Origin: JAZDJP01 sp043803805
GTDB lineage: Bacteria > Planctomycetota > JAZDJP01
Reading direction: 5' to 3'
Length of the DNA stretch: 16,268 bases
Assembly: GCA_043803805.1 (NCBI GenBank)
Contig: JAZDJP010000138.1
Location: forward strand, 1 to 16,268
Positions 1 to 7,394 of the stretch are shown here, piece after piece (position 1 is the stretch's first letter; each line of letters starts with the position of its first letter). The notes under the pieces are model-generated. The model was given only the letters and a program-made list of their open reading frames with translations. It did no database searches and was not told the origin of the DNA. The position numbers were made by a program, and so were the translations under genes.

Positions 1-316
1 TCGAGATCTCGGGAACCCAGGGCACGGTGGTGCTTGAAGAAGAGGACATTCTCGTCTGGTCGTTCGCCCGGGAGGAAAAGGCGACGCCGGGATCCGGGAG
101 AAATTCGCCCGTCGCACGTCGGGGAAGGGCGGGGCGGCCGATCCCATGGCCATCAAACACGACGGCCACCGCCGGCAAATCAATGAATTCCTCCAGGCCC
201 TGGAGTCCGGCCGGGAACCTCTGGTAAATGGCGAGGAGGGGCGCAAGTCCGTGGAGATCATCCTGGCGGTCTACGCGTCGCAGGCGCAGGGGAAAGCCGT
301 GATGCTTCCGCTATAG
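1..316 (+). pseudogene. 3' end of a Gfo/Idh/MocA-type oxidoreductase, frameshifted
   Basis: Partial at the window start. One frame (codons from position 3) reads EISGTQGTVVLEEEDILVWSF, up to about position 89. A second frame, from about 92 to the TAG at 314-316, reads IREKF, then ADPMAIKHDGHRRQINEF, then a C-terminus ending AVMLPL. Together these resemble the C-terminal beta-sheet domain of Gfo/Idh/MocA NAD(P)-dependent sugar or inositol dehydrogenases: an 'EISGTQGT' strand, a 'HRRQINEF' helix and a 'lpl' end. The two halves are in different frames, so a net one-base loss or two-base gain lies at about 84-100. It is either a recent pseudogene or a sequencing error. The catalytic N-terminal Rossmann domain is outside the window, so the substrate cannot be inferred. 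Family assignment rests on recalled motif resemblance. Confidence 0.6.
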
Positions 317-639
317 CCAATAACGCTTCGATGCCCCCCCCTCATGGTGAGCATTCCTTAAAAATTAAAATAAATGTCGAACCACGAACCATGAGCGAGA
401 CGCGTGGCTTATCCTTCGACCTCCACAGCCGCCATCGGGAGTCATTGTAGGACGCCGGGTGGCGCCGTCAAGTGGCCCACAAGCCCGAGGTTCCCTGGAT
501 ATCGTCCCTGCCCGGTAATTGAGTTGACGGAAACCGAAGCGGGGTGTAGTGTGGCTGTTTGGGCGTCCGGTGCTGTCTCAAATGATCAATCAGTTCCCAT
601 TCTTCCCGATCGACCTGTAGAAGACGAGGGATAGGGATT
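317..639. other. Intergenic region upstream of the glycogen synthase gene
   Basis: This 323-nt stretch has no convincing gene. It holds a run of eight C (334-341), an AT-rich patch (about 356-375) flanked by a perfect 8-bp inverted repeat (CTCATGGT at 341-348, ACCATGAG at 388-395; 39-nt loop), and a weak promoter-like pair at 524-552. Short reading frames here look like chance frames of GC-rich DNA. Confidence 0.5.
524..552 (+). promoter_or_regulatory. Possible promoter for the glycogen synthase operon
   Basis: TTGACG at 524-529 is followed after 17 bp by TAGTGT at 547-552. The -35 matches five of six consensus bases, the -10 only three of six. It lies about 88 bp upstream of the synthase start, a plausible leader length. 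This is a weak call; nothing else in the gap looks better. Confidence 0.25.
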
Positions 640-2112
640 ATGTTTGTTGTCATGGTCGCCTCCGAATGCGCGCCGGTGGCCAAGGTGGGCGGGCTGGCGG
701 ATGTTGTGTTCGGGCTCAGCCGCGAGATGGAGATTCGCGGCCATGCGGTCGAAATTATCCTGCCGAAATATGATTGCATGCGGTACGACCACATCTGGGG
801 CCTGGCGGAGTCGTACCGGGATCTTTGGGTTCCCTGGCACAACGGATTCGTTCACTGTACGGTATGGTTCGGGTACGTACACGGACTGAAGTGCTTTTTC
901 ATCGAGCCGCGCTCGCGGGACAATTTTTTCAGTCGCGGCGGCTACTACGGCTACCCCGACGAACACATGCGCTTCGCTTTCTTCTGCAAGGCCGCGCTGG
1001 AGTTCATGCTGAAGGCCGGCAAGCGGCCGGATATCATTCACTGCCATGACTGGCAGACGGCGCTCCTGCCGGTCCTGCTCTTTGAGATTTACAAGTACCA
1101 TGGCATGGAGAACCAGCGGGTGTGCCACACCATCCACAATTTCGCTCATCAGGGCATTTGTGGGGCGGATGTCCTTGCCGCGACCGGCCTCCACCGGCCG
1201 GGGTACTATTACCAGAAGGACCGGATGTGGGACGCCTTTAACCCCAGCGCGCTGAACCTGATGAAGGGCGCCATCGTCTATTCCAATTTCATCACCACGG
1301 TATCGCCGCAACACGCGTGGGAGGTCCGTCATACGGACCAGGGGTTTGGTCTCGGCCATATCCTGCACATCCATCAGAACAAATTCGGCGGCGTTCTGAA
1401 CGGCATTGATTACGATTCGTGGAACCCGGCGGTCGACCGCTGCCTGCCGCACCACTACACGGTGGAAAATCTCGAGGAGAAATACAGGAACAAGGACGCG
1501 TTGCGCCGGAGGTTCTGGTTGCGGGATGGTTTCAAACCCCTGATCGCCTATGTCGGCCGGCTGGACAAGCAGAAGGGCATTCACCTGATCCGGCACGCCC
1601 TCTTTCACTCGATCCGGAACGGCGCGCAGTTCGTTTTGCTCGGCTCCAGCTCGGAGCACGGGATCAACGCGTATTTCCAGCACCTGAAGCATTATCTGAA
1701 CGACAATCCCGACTGCCATCTCGAACTTGGATTCAGCGAGGAACTGGCGCGCCTGGTCTACTCCGGGGCGGACATGGTCATCGTGCCGAGCCTGTACGAG
1801 CCGTGCGGGTTGACGCAGATGATCGCCATGAGGTACGGGACCGTTCCGATCGTCCGCGGCGTGGGCGGGTTGCTGGACTCGGTGTTCGACTGGAACCACT
1901 CGAACAAACCGCGGGAAGAGCGAAACGGATATGTTTTTTACCAGACGGATTACAGCGCCATCGAGTCGGCCCTGGGCCGGGCGATCGGGTTGTGGAATCA
2001 CCATCCCGATCAGTTTCGCGAACTGATGAAGAACGGCATGAGTTGCGACTACTCGTGGAACAAGCCGGGCGGTCATTACCTCAACATCTACGAACACATC
2101 CGGCACAAGTAG
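640..2112 (+). CDS. glgA: Glycogen/starch synthase, GT5 family
   Basis: Encodes 490 residues, close to the usual GlgA length of about 480. GlgA transfers glucose from ADP-glucose (or UDP-glucose) to the non-reducing end of an alpha-1,4-glucan in the cytoplasm. The N-terminal GT5 domain starts MFVVMVASECAPVAKVGGLA with the sugar-nucleotide-binding K-x-G-G-L at residues 15-19, and has HDWQTALLP at about 136. The C-terminal GT-B domain has YVGRLDKQKG (R307 and K312, the expected phosphate-binding pair) and YEPCGL around E387, where the family has its conserved catalytic-region Glu. The ATG at 640 follows a purine-rich GAGGGATAGGG. The GH57 gene follows after 24 nt, so the two probably form an operon. 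No glgB or glgC is present in the window, so the donor nucleotide is inferred from the family only. Confidence 0.93.
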   Translation: MFVVMVASECAPVAKVGGLADVVFGLSREMEIRGHAVEIILPKYDCMRYDHIWGLAESYRDLWVPWHNGFVHCTVWFGYVHGLKCFFIEPRSRDNFFSRGGYYGYPDEHMRFAFFCKAALEFMLKAGKRPDIIHCHDWQTALLPVLLFEIYKYHGMENQRVCHTIHNFAHQGICGADVLAATGLHRPGYYYQKDRMWDAFNPSALNLMKGAIVYSNFITTVSPQHAWEVRHTDQGFGLGHILHIHQNKFGGVLNGIDYDSWNPAVDRCLPHHYTVENLEEKYRNKDALRRRFWLRDGFKPLIAYVGRLDKQKGIHLIRHALFHSIRNGAQFVLLGSSSEHGINAYFQHLKHYLNDNPDCHLELGFSEELARLVYSGADMVIVPSLYEPCGLTQMIAMRYGTVPIVRGVGGLLDSVFDWNHSNKPREERNGYVFYQTDYSAIESALGRAIGLWNHHPDQFRELMKNGMSCDYSWNKPGGHYLNIYEHIRHK

Positions 2113-2136
2113 TGCCGGAGGAACGGGAGGCCGACC

Positions 2137-3600
2137 GTGAACGAACTGCCCGAATATGTGGACGGATTGCCGAACATCTCGGGACGGGAAGACGTTGTGG
2201 ATCGTGTGATCCGCGAATCCCGCCACGCGCCGGTCTTCCTGCCGGAGAGCCGCATCGACTTCGGCCGCGTCCGGAGTTGCTGCGCCATCGCGCTGCACAT
2301 GCACCAGCCGCTGATCCCGGCGGGCGGCGACGACCTGCGCACGGCAAAGATCATCAGCAATCTCGAGTACATGATGAACAATCCCGGGATCGGGGATAAT
2401 CACAACGCCGCGGCTTTTCGCGGATGCTACAAGCGCATGGGGGAATTCATTCCCACGCTGATCGACGAAGGCCGGGAGCCGCGCGTCATGCTTGAGTATT
2501 CCGGCGTGCTTCTCCACGGGTTGCGGCAGATGGGGTTGCACGACGTTTTCGACCGATTGAAGACGATCGCCTGCGAGCCGCGCTACCGACGCGCCGTCGA
2601 GTGGCTGGGATGCCCCTGGGGCCACGCGGTGGCGCCGTCGACACCGGTTCAGGATTTCCGCCTGCATGTGAAGGCCTGGCAACACCATTTTGCCGCGATC
2701 TTCGGCCTGGACGCGCTCCGTCGCGTGCGCGGCTTCTCGCCCTCCGAGATGGCCCTTCCGAACCACCCCGATGTCGCCTATGAATTCGTGAAAACCCTGC
2801 GCGACTGCGGCTATTGGTGGGTGCTTGTTCAGGAGCACAGCGTCGAAAGTCCGGAGACGGGCCGTGGTCCCGAGCGCAAGCACCTGCCGCATCGGTTGGT
2901 TTGCCGCAATTCGGAAGGCAAGACGGCCGGCATCATCGCCATCATCAAGACCCAGGGCAGCGACACGAAGCTCGTCGCCCAGATGCAGCCCTACTATGAA
3001 GCGAAGGGCCTGAACCGATGGGACATCGCCGGCCGGGGGATCCCGCCGGTGGTGACGCAGATCGCCGATGGCGAGAACGGCGGTGTGATGATGAATGAAT
3101 TTCCGCAGAAGTACATGGAGGTGGCGCGCGAATCGTCCGGGTCCGGCACGCCGCTCGTCCTCGTCACGGAGTATCTGGAGCATCTCTTCGCCGCCGGCGT
3201 CCGGGAGGAGGACCTGCCGGTGTTGCAACCGTTGTTCCAGAAGCGTATCTGGGACCGCATGACGCCGGGCGCCGGGCGCGACAAATTGAATCAGGTGATC
3301 GAGGCCCTGCGCAATGAGGATTCCCGTTTCCACATGGAGGGCGGAAGCTGGACCAACAACATCTCGTGGGTGCGGGGCTACGACAATTTGATCGGGCCGA
3401 TGGAGCGGGTGAGCGCGCTGTTCCACGAGAAACTGCTGGACCGCGGCATATCCCCCGGCGACCGGCGCTATCGCAACGCGTTGTTCCATCTGCTGGCGAG
3501 CCAGACGAGCTGCTATCGTTACTGGGGACAGGGATCGTGGACCGACTACGGGAGGGAGATCTGCCGCCGCGCGCACGACATCCTCACGTACGATCTGTGA
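2137..3600 (+). CDS. Glycoside hydrolase family 57 protein (alpha-glucan active)
   Basis: Encodes 487 residues. GH57 enzymes are retaining alpha-glucan hydrolases or transferases (amylase, 4-alpha-glucanotransferase, branching enzyme). HMHQP at 54-58 matches the first GH57 region. GFSPSEMALP around E204 fits the region carrying the nucleophile, so E204 is the candidate (inference). Also seen are GCPWGHAVAPSTPVQD, GENGGVMMNEFP and GGSWTNNISWVRGYD (from about residue 402). The overall pattern recalls uncharacterised GH57 proteins of cyanobacteria and other bacteria, as I remember them. The GTG start is supported by GGGAGG six bases upstream (2125-2130), and the gene lies 24 nt after glgA. Branching or debranching of the glycogen made by GlgA is a reasonable guess; the specific activity is not readable from sequence. 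No signal peptide is visible, so it is probably cytoplasmic. Confidence 0.88.
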   Translation: MNELPEYVDGLPNISGREDVVDRVIRESRHAPVFLPESRIDFGRVRSCCAIALHMHQPLIPAGGDDLRTAKIISNLEYMMNNPGIGDNHNAAAFRGCYKRMGEFIPTLIDEGREPRVMLEYSGVLLHGLRQMGLHDVFDRLKTIACEPRYRRAVEWLGCPWGHAVAPSTPVQDFRLHVKAWQHHFAAIFGLDALRRVRGFSPSEMALPNHPDVAYEFVKTLRDCGYWWVLVQEHSVESPETGRGPERKHLPHRLVCRNSEGKTAGIIAIIKTQGSDTKLVAQMQPYYEAKGLNRWDIAGRGIPPVVTQIADGENGGVMMNEFPQKYMEVARESSGSGTPLVLVTEYLEHLFAAGVREEDLPVLQPLFQKRIWDRMTPGAGRDKLNQVIEALRNEDSRFHMEGGSWTNNISWVRGYDNLIGPMERVSALFHEKLLDRGISPGDRRYRNALFHLLASQTSCYRYWGQGSWTDYGREICRRAHDILTYDL

Positions 3601-3646
3601 GAGATAATGTGATACAGGTTGTCCAAAAAATTGGAGGCCGTACAAC

Positions 3647-5236
3647 ATGAATTCAACAGGAAGTTCCGGGTTCAATGGACTCCGACGGTACCGGGCGTTC
3701 CGGCGCCGGTGGCTGCGGGGATTTGCCGCGCTGGGGATCGCGCTCATGTCGGGCGGTGTTTTCGCCGCGGTGGACGCGGTGAAGGTGACAACGGACAAAA
3801 CGGTGGATTCAAGCTCGCTCGAAACGATCGTCGGCGACGTCATTCGTCTTTCCGGCGCCAGGACGAATGACGAGAAGGCCATCGCCCTTTACGACTATCT
3901 TCACGGGATCATCTTCAACCTCCAGTACCCGGTTGAAACAGGGCAGACGGTGGGACCGCTCAAATTCATGAACGTGTACGGCTGGGGGCTTTGCGGAAGC
4001 GAACACACGGTGTTGAAGTCGCTTTTTGAAACCGCGGGCTTTCAATGCCGTTATCGCGGCTGGTCGAATCCCGGACACACCACCATCGAGGTCAATTACG
4101 ACAATAAGTGGCACTACTTCGACGTGTTCCTCTGTTGTTACTTCTGGAACAAGGAAAAGACCGTCATCGTCGGGCAGGACGAGGTCGGGAACGATCCGGC
4201 GATTGTGAAGGACGCCGCGGCGGAGGGCCGCGTTCCGAAAAACAGCTACGTGTGCAACGGGGACGACCCCAACAGTTTTGTGGAGGGTTGCCGATCGTCC
4301 AAAGCGTATCCGCCCGCCAAGCCGGAGGAAGGATGGTCCTCGGTCACCGGGCGTGACGTGGGTTACAGCCCGCTCCTGACTCTTCGCGCCGGGGAAACGC
4401 TTCGCCTCGACTGGAAAAACGTGCCCGGCATGCTGGTGAGCAACGCGAAGAACAAGAACGGCTCGCGCAACAGCCTGAAGTGCTACCGGAACGATCCCGT
4501 CCTCGGCCCGATTCTCGAGCATTACGGTTCGCGGGCGTATGCCAACGGGCGCCTTGCGTACGCGCCGGATTTCGCAAAGGCCGCGGACCTGGCCGACGTG
4601 TCGCTCGTGAACGTGAAGGTCGAGAAGGGGAAACTCGTCTCCTCGGGAAATGGCTCGGCGACATTCAATCTGAATCTGCCGTATCCGTACGCCCTGTGCA
4701 AGGCGACCGCCACATTTGAAGGCGGGGATGGAAAGGTATTCGTTTCGACCGACGGCGAGAAAACCTGGACGGATGTGTCGTCGCCGGCGCCGGCGCCGGC
4801 CGACGGCGCGCCGTCGGAGGAGTTGAAGACGGCGATGGCGGCCGGCGCGGGCGACGTGACGCCCTTCGTCCGTCAGAAATATGTGGTTTCCTTCAAGGCG
4901 GAATTCTCCGGAACGCTCGCCGCGTTCGCGGTAAACGGAATTGTGGAGCACAACCGCTGTGTCCAGCCCTTCCTGGTGAACGGCAGGAACGTGGTCACGG
5001 TTTCGACGAGGGATAACAAGCTTCCCGAGGGCACGGCGTTGGTGGTGACATATGCCTATCAGGAGGCCACGGCGCCGGGGAAACGCGCGCGTTTCGAGGG
5101 CAAGGATATCACGTACGGTGAGGAGAAGAAGGTGGTGAAAGAGGCAACCAAACTGCCCTGCACGTTTGAGATGGACGTGGGCGGAAACACCCCGCCGAAG
5201 ATGCTGTATGTCGAACGGGCGCTGATGGCGAAGTAG
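3647..5236 (+). CDS. Exported protein with transglutaminase-like core
   Basis: Encodes 529 residues. The N-terminus is Arg-rich (R13-R24), followed by a hydrophobic stretch ending VFA at residue 40, consistent with a Sec-type signal peptide cleaved after A40. Residues about 70-165 form a transglutaminase-like domain: GWGLCGSEHTVL with C116, NPGHTTIEV with H144, and WHYFDVF with D159 give the Cys-His-Asp order of the papain-like fold. The remaining 350 residues have no domain I can name and look beta-rich, with an Ala/Pro/Asp-rich linker near residue 380. The family includes peptidases and amidases as well as cross-linking enzymes, so the reaction is unknown. GGAGG at 3633-3637 supports the ATG. 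It lies 46 nt after the GH57 gene and may be co-transcribed, but a link to glycogen is not evident. Confidence 0.8.
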   Translation: MNSTGSSGFNGLRRYRAFRRRWLRGFAALGIALMSGGVFAAVDAVKVTTDKTVDSSSLETIVGDVIRLSGARTNDEKAIALYDYLHGIIFNLQYPVETGQTVGPLKFMNVYGWGLCGSEHTVLKSLFETAGFQCRYRGWSNPGHTTIEVNYDNKWHYFDVFLCCYFWNKEKTVIVGQDEVGNDPAIVKDAAAEGRVPKNSYVCNGDDPNSFVEGCRSSKAYPPAKPEEGWSSVTGRDVGYSPLLTLRAGETLRLDWKNVPGMLVSNAKNKNGSRNSLKCYRNDPVLGPILEHYGSRAYANGRLAYAPDFAKAADLADVSLVNVKVEKGKLVSSGNGSATFNLNLPYPYALCKATATFEGGDGKVFVSTDGEKTWTDVSSPAPAPADGAPSEELKTAMAAGAGDVTPFVRQKYVVSFKAEFSGTLAAFAVNGIVEHNRCVQPFLVNGRNVVTVSTRDNKLPEGTALVVTYAYQEATAPGKRARFEGKDITYGEEKKVVKEATKLPCTFEMDVGGNTPPKMLYVERALMAK

Positions 5237-5311
5237 TTTTGCTGAGCTCAAGGAAGTCCACACGAGGACGCATCCGGCGGAGAAGGCGGCGACGGTGGTA
5301 GAGGATTCCCC

Positions 5312-5340
5312 TTGAATAGCGGGAAACGCACGACGATAAT
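5312..5340 (+). promoter_or_regulatory. Likely hicBA promoter
   Basis: TTGAAT at 5312-5317, a 17-bp spacer, and GATAAT at 5335-5340 (five of six -10 bases). Initiation would fall near 5347, about 30 nt before the hicB start. The gap from 5237 to 5377 otherwise looks empty. Confidence 0.45.
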
Positions 5341-5377
5341 AAGTGTGTCCGGGCAGGATTGCACGAGGAGGGGTCGC

Positions 5378-5731
5378 ATGGGGAAAAGAGTTGCTATCGA
5401 AGCCGGCCCACTGGATGTGTTGATGTCGGTGGAGGATGGGAAGTGTTACGCCCATTGTCTTCCCTTCGATCTGCTGGGAGAAGGAGACAAGCCGGCGGAG
5501 GCGTTGCATAATCTGGCGGATATGATTCGCGAACACCTCACGTTTTATATCGAGCGCGGCATTGAAGAGTTCATCTTTTGCCCTGCGCCGAAGAAATACT
5601 GGGACATGTTGAAGATGGTTCAGGAGAAGAAGCGGTGCATTCCGCAGATCCCGGAAGGCCTTCTTCAGGCAAAAACGTCCAACCGCATCGAAAAGTTTTT
5701 AAATCCAGTCAATGTCCCTGCCATCGCCTGA
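5378..5731 (+). CDS. hicB: HicB-family antitoxin
   Basis: Encodes 117 residues. HicB proteins neutralise HicA and usually repress their own promoter. The N-terminal half (VEDGKCYAHCLPFDLLGEGDKPAEALHNLADMIREHL in outline) follows the HicB partial RNase-H-like pattern: a short beta hairpin, then 'G.GD.p.EAl.nl...i'. The C-terminal 40 residues have no clear ribbon-helix-helix or helix-turn-helix, so the DNA-binding mode is uncertain. The ATG at 5378 is chosen over an in-frame ATG-less extension from 5312 because GAGGAGGGG lies just upstream of it and because the predicted promoter covers the 5312 region. It overlaps hicA by 20 nt. The order antitoxin-then-toxin is less common than hicA-hicB but known. 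Confidence 0.7.
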   Translation: MGKRVAIEAGPLDVLMSVEDGKCYAHCLPFDLLGEGDKPAEALHNLADMIREHLTFYIERGIEEFIFCPAPKKYWDMLKMVQEKKRCIPQIPEGLLQAKTSNRIEKFLNPVNVPAIA

Positions 5732-5957
5732 ACGGGATCGAGTCCTCAAGTATCACGTATTGCGGGCCATACTCCGCAGGCGCGGCATTATTGAGTTGAC
5801 GGGAAAAGGGTCGCATCGGAAATTCTTCGGGAACGTAGGCGGAAGGCCCGTGATGGAACCCGTGAAATGTCACAACGAAGGGCAGGAGTTGAGCCGGAAA
5901 GTCGTCCAGCATATTCGGGAAAAGTTTCAGATTCCGTTCCGGGAGTTCTACGAGTAG
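5712..5957 (+). CDS. hicA: HicA-family mRNA interferase toxin
   Basis: Encodes 81 residues, the usual HicA size. HicA is a double-stranded-RNA-binding-fold ribonuclease that cuts mRNA when released from HicB. Seen here: a first helix (LRAILRRRG), the signature GKGSHRKFF with the presumed catalytic H35, then a beta strand (VMEPVKCHN) and a C-terminal helix (LSRKVVQHI). This matches the HicA order 'L...G....r.kGSH......p..v..H....l..g....i'. The gene starts inside the 3' end of hicB (20-nt overlap), indicating translational coupling. Confidence 0.8.
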   Translation: MSLPSPERDRVLKYHVLRAILRRRGIIELTGKGSHRKFFGNVGGRPVMEPVKCHNEGQELSRKVVQHIREKFQIPFREFYE

Positions 5958-5973
5958 CATGGGTTGTTTCAAG

Positions 5974-6000
5974 CCGGCGAGGACGCCAGATCCTTGCCGG
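5974..6000 (+). terminator. Stem-loop downstream of hicA
   Basis: CCGGCGAGGA at 5974-5983 pairs with TCCTTGCCGG at 5991-6000 (ten pairs including one G-U) around a 7-nt loop, beginning 16 nt after the hicA stop. No U-tract follows, so intrinsic termination is uncertain. It could instead stabilise the 3' end of the transcript. From 6001 to 6167 I see nothing else supportable. Confidence 0.4.
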
Positions 6001-6167
6001 GGACGCAGTCCGTTCATTTGAAATCAGGGGGCCGTTCACGAAGGGATCCGAAAAAGGCATGATGGGGCAAAATCGGCCATTCCCCCAAAACTGCTTAACC
6101 GGAATTTTTTCTACGCGTACGATTGAAAATCAGGTAGGTTGCCCGTAAGTCGAGAGGGCACAGGCGG

Positions 6168-6335
6168 ATGTTTCTTGAGCGTTTGAAAAAGGCCTTACGC
6201 CGATTTCTTTATCCCGATTCCGGCGTGGTGGCGTACACGTATGATTTTGACGGAAAATTAACGACAAAGACGGACCAAAAGGGCCAGGTCACGTCATTCG
6301 AGTACAACACCCGCGACCTCCTCACCACCGCAGGC
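6168..6335 (+). pseudogene. RHS/YD-repeat fragment
   Basis: The reading frame starting at 6168 contains VVAYTYDFDGKLTTKTDQKG followed by QVTSFEYNTRDLLTT. This is the YD-repeat pattern ('y.YD.dGrl...tDa.G..t.y.Yd...rl') of RHS/wall-associated polymorphic toxin shells. Such proteins normally run to more than 1000 residues; only about two repeats remain and there is no RHS core terminus. The following sequence belongs to a different gene, so this is debris from rearrangement rather than a functional gene. Confidence 0.6.
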
Positions 6336-6449
6336 GCTTCTGTCCCCGTTGTACTGGGTGCTGATTTCCATCGCGGCGTGGAAGGGGCTGTTTCAACTGA
6401 TCACCCGACCTTTCTACTGGAAAAAACGCGGCACGGGTTGGGAAAATAA
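6328..6449 (+). pseudogene. C-terminal remnant of a GT2-type glycosyltransferase, frameshifted
   Basis: In the frame of position 6340 the sequence reads LLSPLYWVLISIAAWKGLFQ then LITRPFYW (to 6420). In the frame of position 6420 it continues EKTRHGLGK and stops at TAA 6447-6449. Joined, this is the characteristic membrane end of processive GT2 glycosyltransferases (cellulose-synthase-like: 'plYW.l.siAa.k.l.qLi.rPfyWeKT.HGl'), as I recall the family. One base is missing at the TGG/GAA junction. The upstream catalytic part is absent, replaced by the RHS fragment, so this is a relic. Family identification is inference from a short motif. Confidence 0.55.
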
Positions 6450-6461
6450 AAAATTTTGCAA

Positions 6462-6490
6462 TTGACAACACACGATAGGTGTGGTAATTT
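6462..6490 (+). promoter_or_regulatory. Likely vapBC promoter
   Basis: A perfect -35 TTGACA at 6462-6467 and, 17 bp on, TAATTT at 6485-6490 (three of six -10 bases). The region is AT-rich compared with its surroundings. Between the elements is CACAC-N5-GTGTG (6469-6483). Initiation would fall shortly before the vapB start. No comparable promoter is visible between here and cas3. Confidence 0.5.
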
Positions 6491-6500
6491 ATGTGCATAA
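6489..6500 (+). promoter_or_regulatory. Palindrome, candidate VapB/VapC operator
   Basis: TTATG-TG-CATAA is a perfect inverted repeat directly downstream of the predicted -10 and 10 bp before the vapB ATG. A 7-bp direct repeat AGGTGTG (6477-6483 and 6502-6508) brackets it. VapBC pairs with ribbon-helix-helix antitoxins typically bind such sites to repress themselves. Confidence 0.45.
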
Positions 6501-6510
6501 GAGGTGTGTT

Positions 6511-6780
6511 ATGGCGCGAGTAAACTTGTATTTGGCGGATAACCTTCTGGCCGAGGTGGGGGAAGAAGCCAAAACTTCCGGCTTGAAACGAAGCACCCTT
6601 GTCCAACAGGCATTGCAGGCATATCTCAAGGATCGCCATCATGTTCGGGAAGAAGAAGATCGGCGCCGGCGGATGGCCGAAGCCGTGGTCAAGGCGGACC
6701 GGGTGGCGGAAAAACTGGGGAAGTGGGATCCCCAGCCGCTCATCCGGTCATTCCGGGACACGCGGGGAAAATCGTCATGA
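6511..6780 (+). CDS. vapB: VapB-like ribbon-helix-helix antitoxin
   Basis: Encodes 89 residues. The N-terminal 40 residues (ARVNLYLADNLLAEVGEEAK, then TSGLKRSTLVQQALQAYL) have the ribbon-helix-helix layout: a short DNA-contacting strand, helix, turn and second helix. The remainder is charged and helical, ending in a segment suited to wrapping a PIN toxin (WDPQPLIRSFRDT). The start at 6511 is preferred over an upstream GTG at 6481 because GAGGTG precedes it and the predicted promoter covers the longer form. Its stop overlaps the toxin start as ATGA at 6777-6780. The antitoxin would bind VapC and repress the operon. Confidence 0.75.
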   Translation: MARVNLYLADNLLAEVGEEAKTSGLKRSTLVQQALQAYLKDRHHVREEEDRRRRMAEAVVKADRVAEKLGKWDPQPLIRSFRDTRGKSS

Positions 6781-7223
6781 TCCCGGCCTACCACGCGGGA
6801 TATGTTCTGGACGCCTCGGTGGTGGCCAAATGGTTTCTCCTCCGGGACGAACCGGACCGGGCGCGGGCGGTGGCCTTGCGGGATATGCACGTTTCCGGGA
6901 AAATCATTTTGATCACCCCGGATCTCGCGTTGTTGGAAGTGTTGAACGCCATCCGGTTCAGCGGCCGGGCGGGGGAGGCGGAAGGCGCGGCCGCCCTCGA
7001 GGCCTTGACGGATCTATCCTTGCGGGTGGAACCGCTTCACCCGGACGTCCTCCGGAAAGCCAACGCCATCGCCTGGGCCTACGGCATCACTCTTTATGAT
7101 GCGCTTTATGTGGCGCTCGCGGAACAGGTGGGTTATCCCCTGGTGACCGCGGACGGCGTGATGGTAAAAAAACTCCGGGGGCACAAAATCGTGTTGAAAC
7201 TGGCGGACCTCGATTTCGAATAG
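6777..7223 (+). CDS. vapC: VapC-like PIN-domain ribonuclease toxin
   Basis: Encodes 148 residues. PIN toxins are Mg2+-dependent RNases that cut tRNA or rRNA. The acidic residues expected for the active site are all present: D12 in YVLDASVVAKWF, E54 in PDLALLEVLNAI, D108 in GITLYDALYVALA and D126 in PLVTADG. The module therefore looks active. The ATG at 6777 shares ATGA with the antitoxin stop; a longer in-frame start at 6723 would lie inside vapB and is less likely. It ends 331 nt before cas3 with only short frames between. Confidence 0.85.
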   Translation: MIPAYHAGYVLDASVVAKWFLLRDEPDRARAVALRDMHVSGKIILITPDLALLEVLNAIRFSGRAGEAEGAAALEALTDLSLRVEPLHPDVLRKANAIAWAYGITLYDALYVALAEQVGYPLVTADGVMVKKLRGHKIVLKLADLDFE

Positions 7224-7237
7224 GCGAAGCGGGAATT
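7224..7237 (+). repeat. 14-bp direct repeat, copy 1
   Basis: GCGAAGCGGGAATT, directly after the vapC stop codon, recurs exactly at 7514-7527. Both copies read AKRE in the local frame. Confidence 0.7.
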
Positions 7238-7394
7238 GCTGGAGAATCTCGACCGTTGGAGCACCCGCGATGTCGCCGCGTAGTGGGGAAGGCATTACCT
7301 TGCGGCCGGCCACAAACGGCTGGGGCGGGTGATGGCGGGGGTAGGGAAGGGGAATCCGAAGGTTGCGGGGGACAAGGGGGAGGCGGCTTCGTGA
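7224..7394 (+). pseudogene. Coding-like remnant in the vapC frame
   Basis: After the vapC TAG the same frame reads AKRELLENLDRWSTRDVAA, a TAG at 7281, then WGRHYLAAGHKRLGRVMAGV and on to GEAAS with TGA at 7392-7394. Third positions are mostly G or C, as in the real genes, and the peptide looks natural rather than random. With the TAG read as a sense codon it would be one continuous segment. I do not recognise the family. It may be the decayed end of a gene fused out of frame here, or a chance frame. The TGA overlaps the next GTG start. Confidence 0.3.

Noticed and set aside
404..634. Small frame upstream of glgA
   Set aside because: No ribosome binding site, random-looking peptide and the region has promoter-like sequence.
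586..3882. Very long open frame on the minus strand (about 1098 codons)
   Set aside because: It lies opposite glgA and the GH57 gene, both with clear family motifs. Its translation is low-complexity and rich in Arg, His, Val and Ala, typical of the antisense of GC-rich genes.
3931..3939. GGTTGAAAC, the end of the CRISPR repeat, as a stray repeat
   Set aside because: Only nine bases, inside the coding sequence of the transglutaminase-like protein, with no stem upstream.
3809..5536. Long minus-strand frame opposite the transglutaminase-like gene
   Set aside because: No recognisable motifs, no ribosome binding site and it runs across a gene boundary; the plus-strand gene has a signal peptide and a catalytic triad.
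6723..6779. Longer start for the VapC toxin
   Set aside because: It would add 18 residues overlapping the vapB coding region without a ribosome binding site; the ATGA overlap start gives the normal PIN N-terminus.
7191..7200. GTGTTGAAAC near the end of vapC, as a CreA-like repeat relic before cas3
   Set aside because: It is part of the vapC codons for VLK and lacks any of the G-rich stem; a short match like this is expected by chance.
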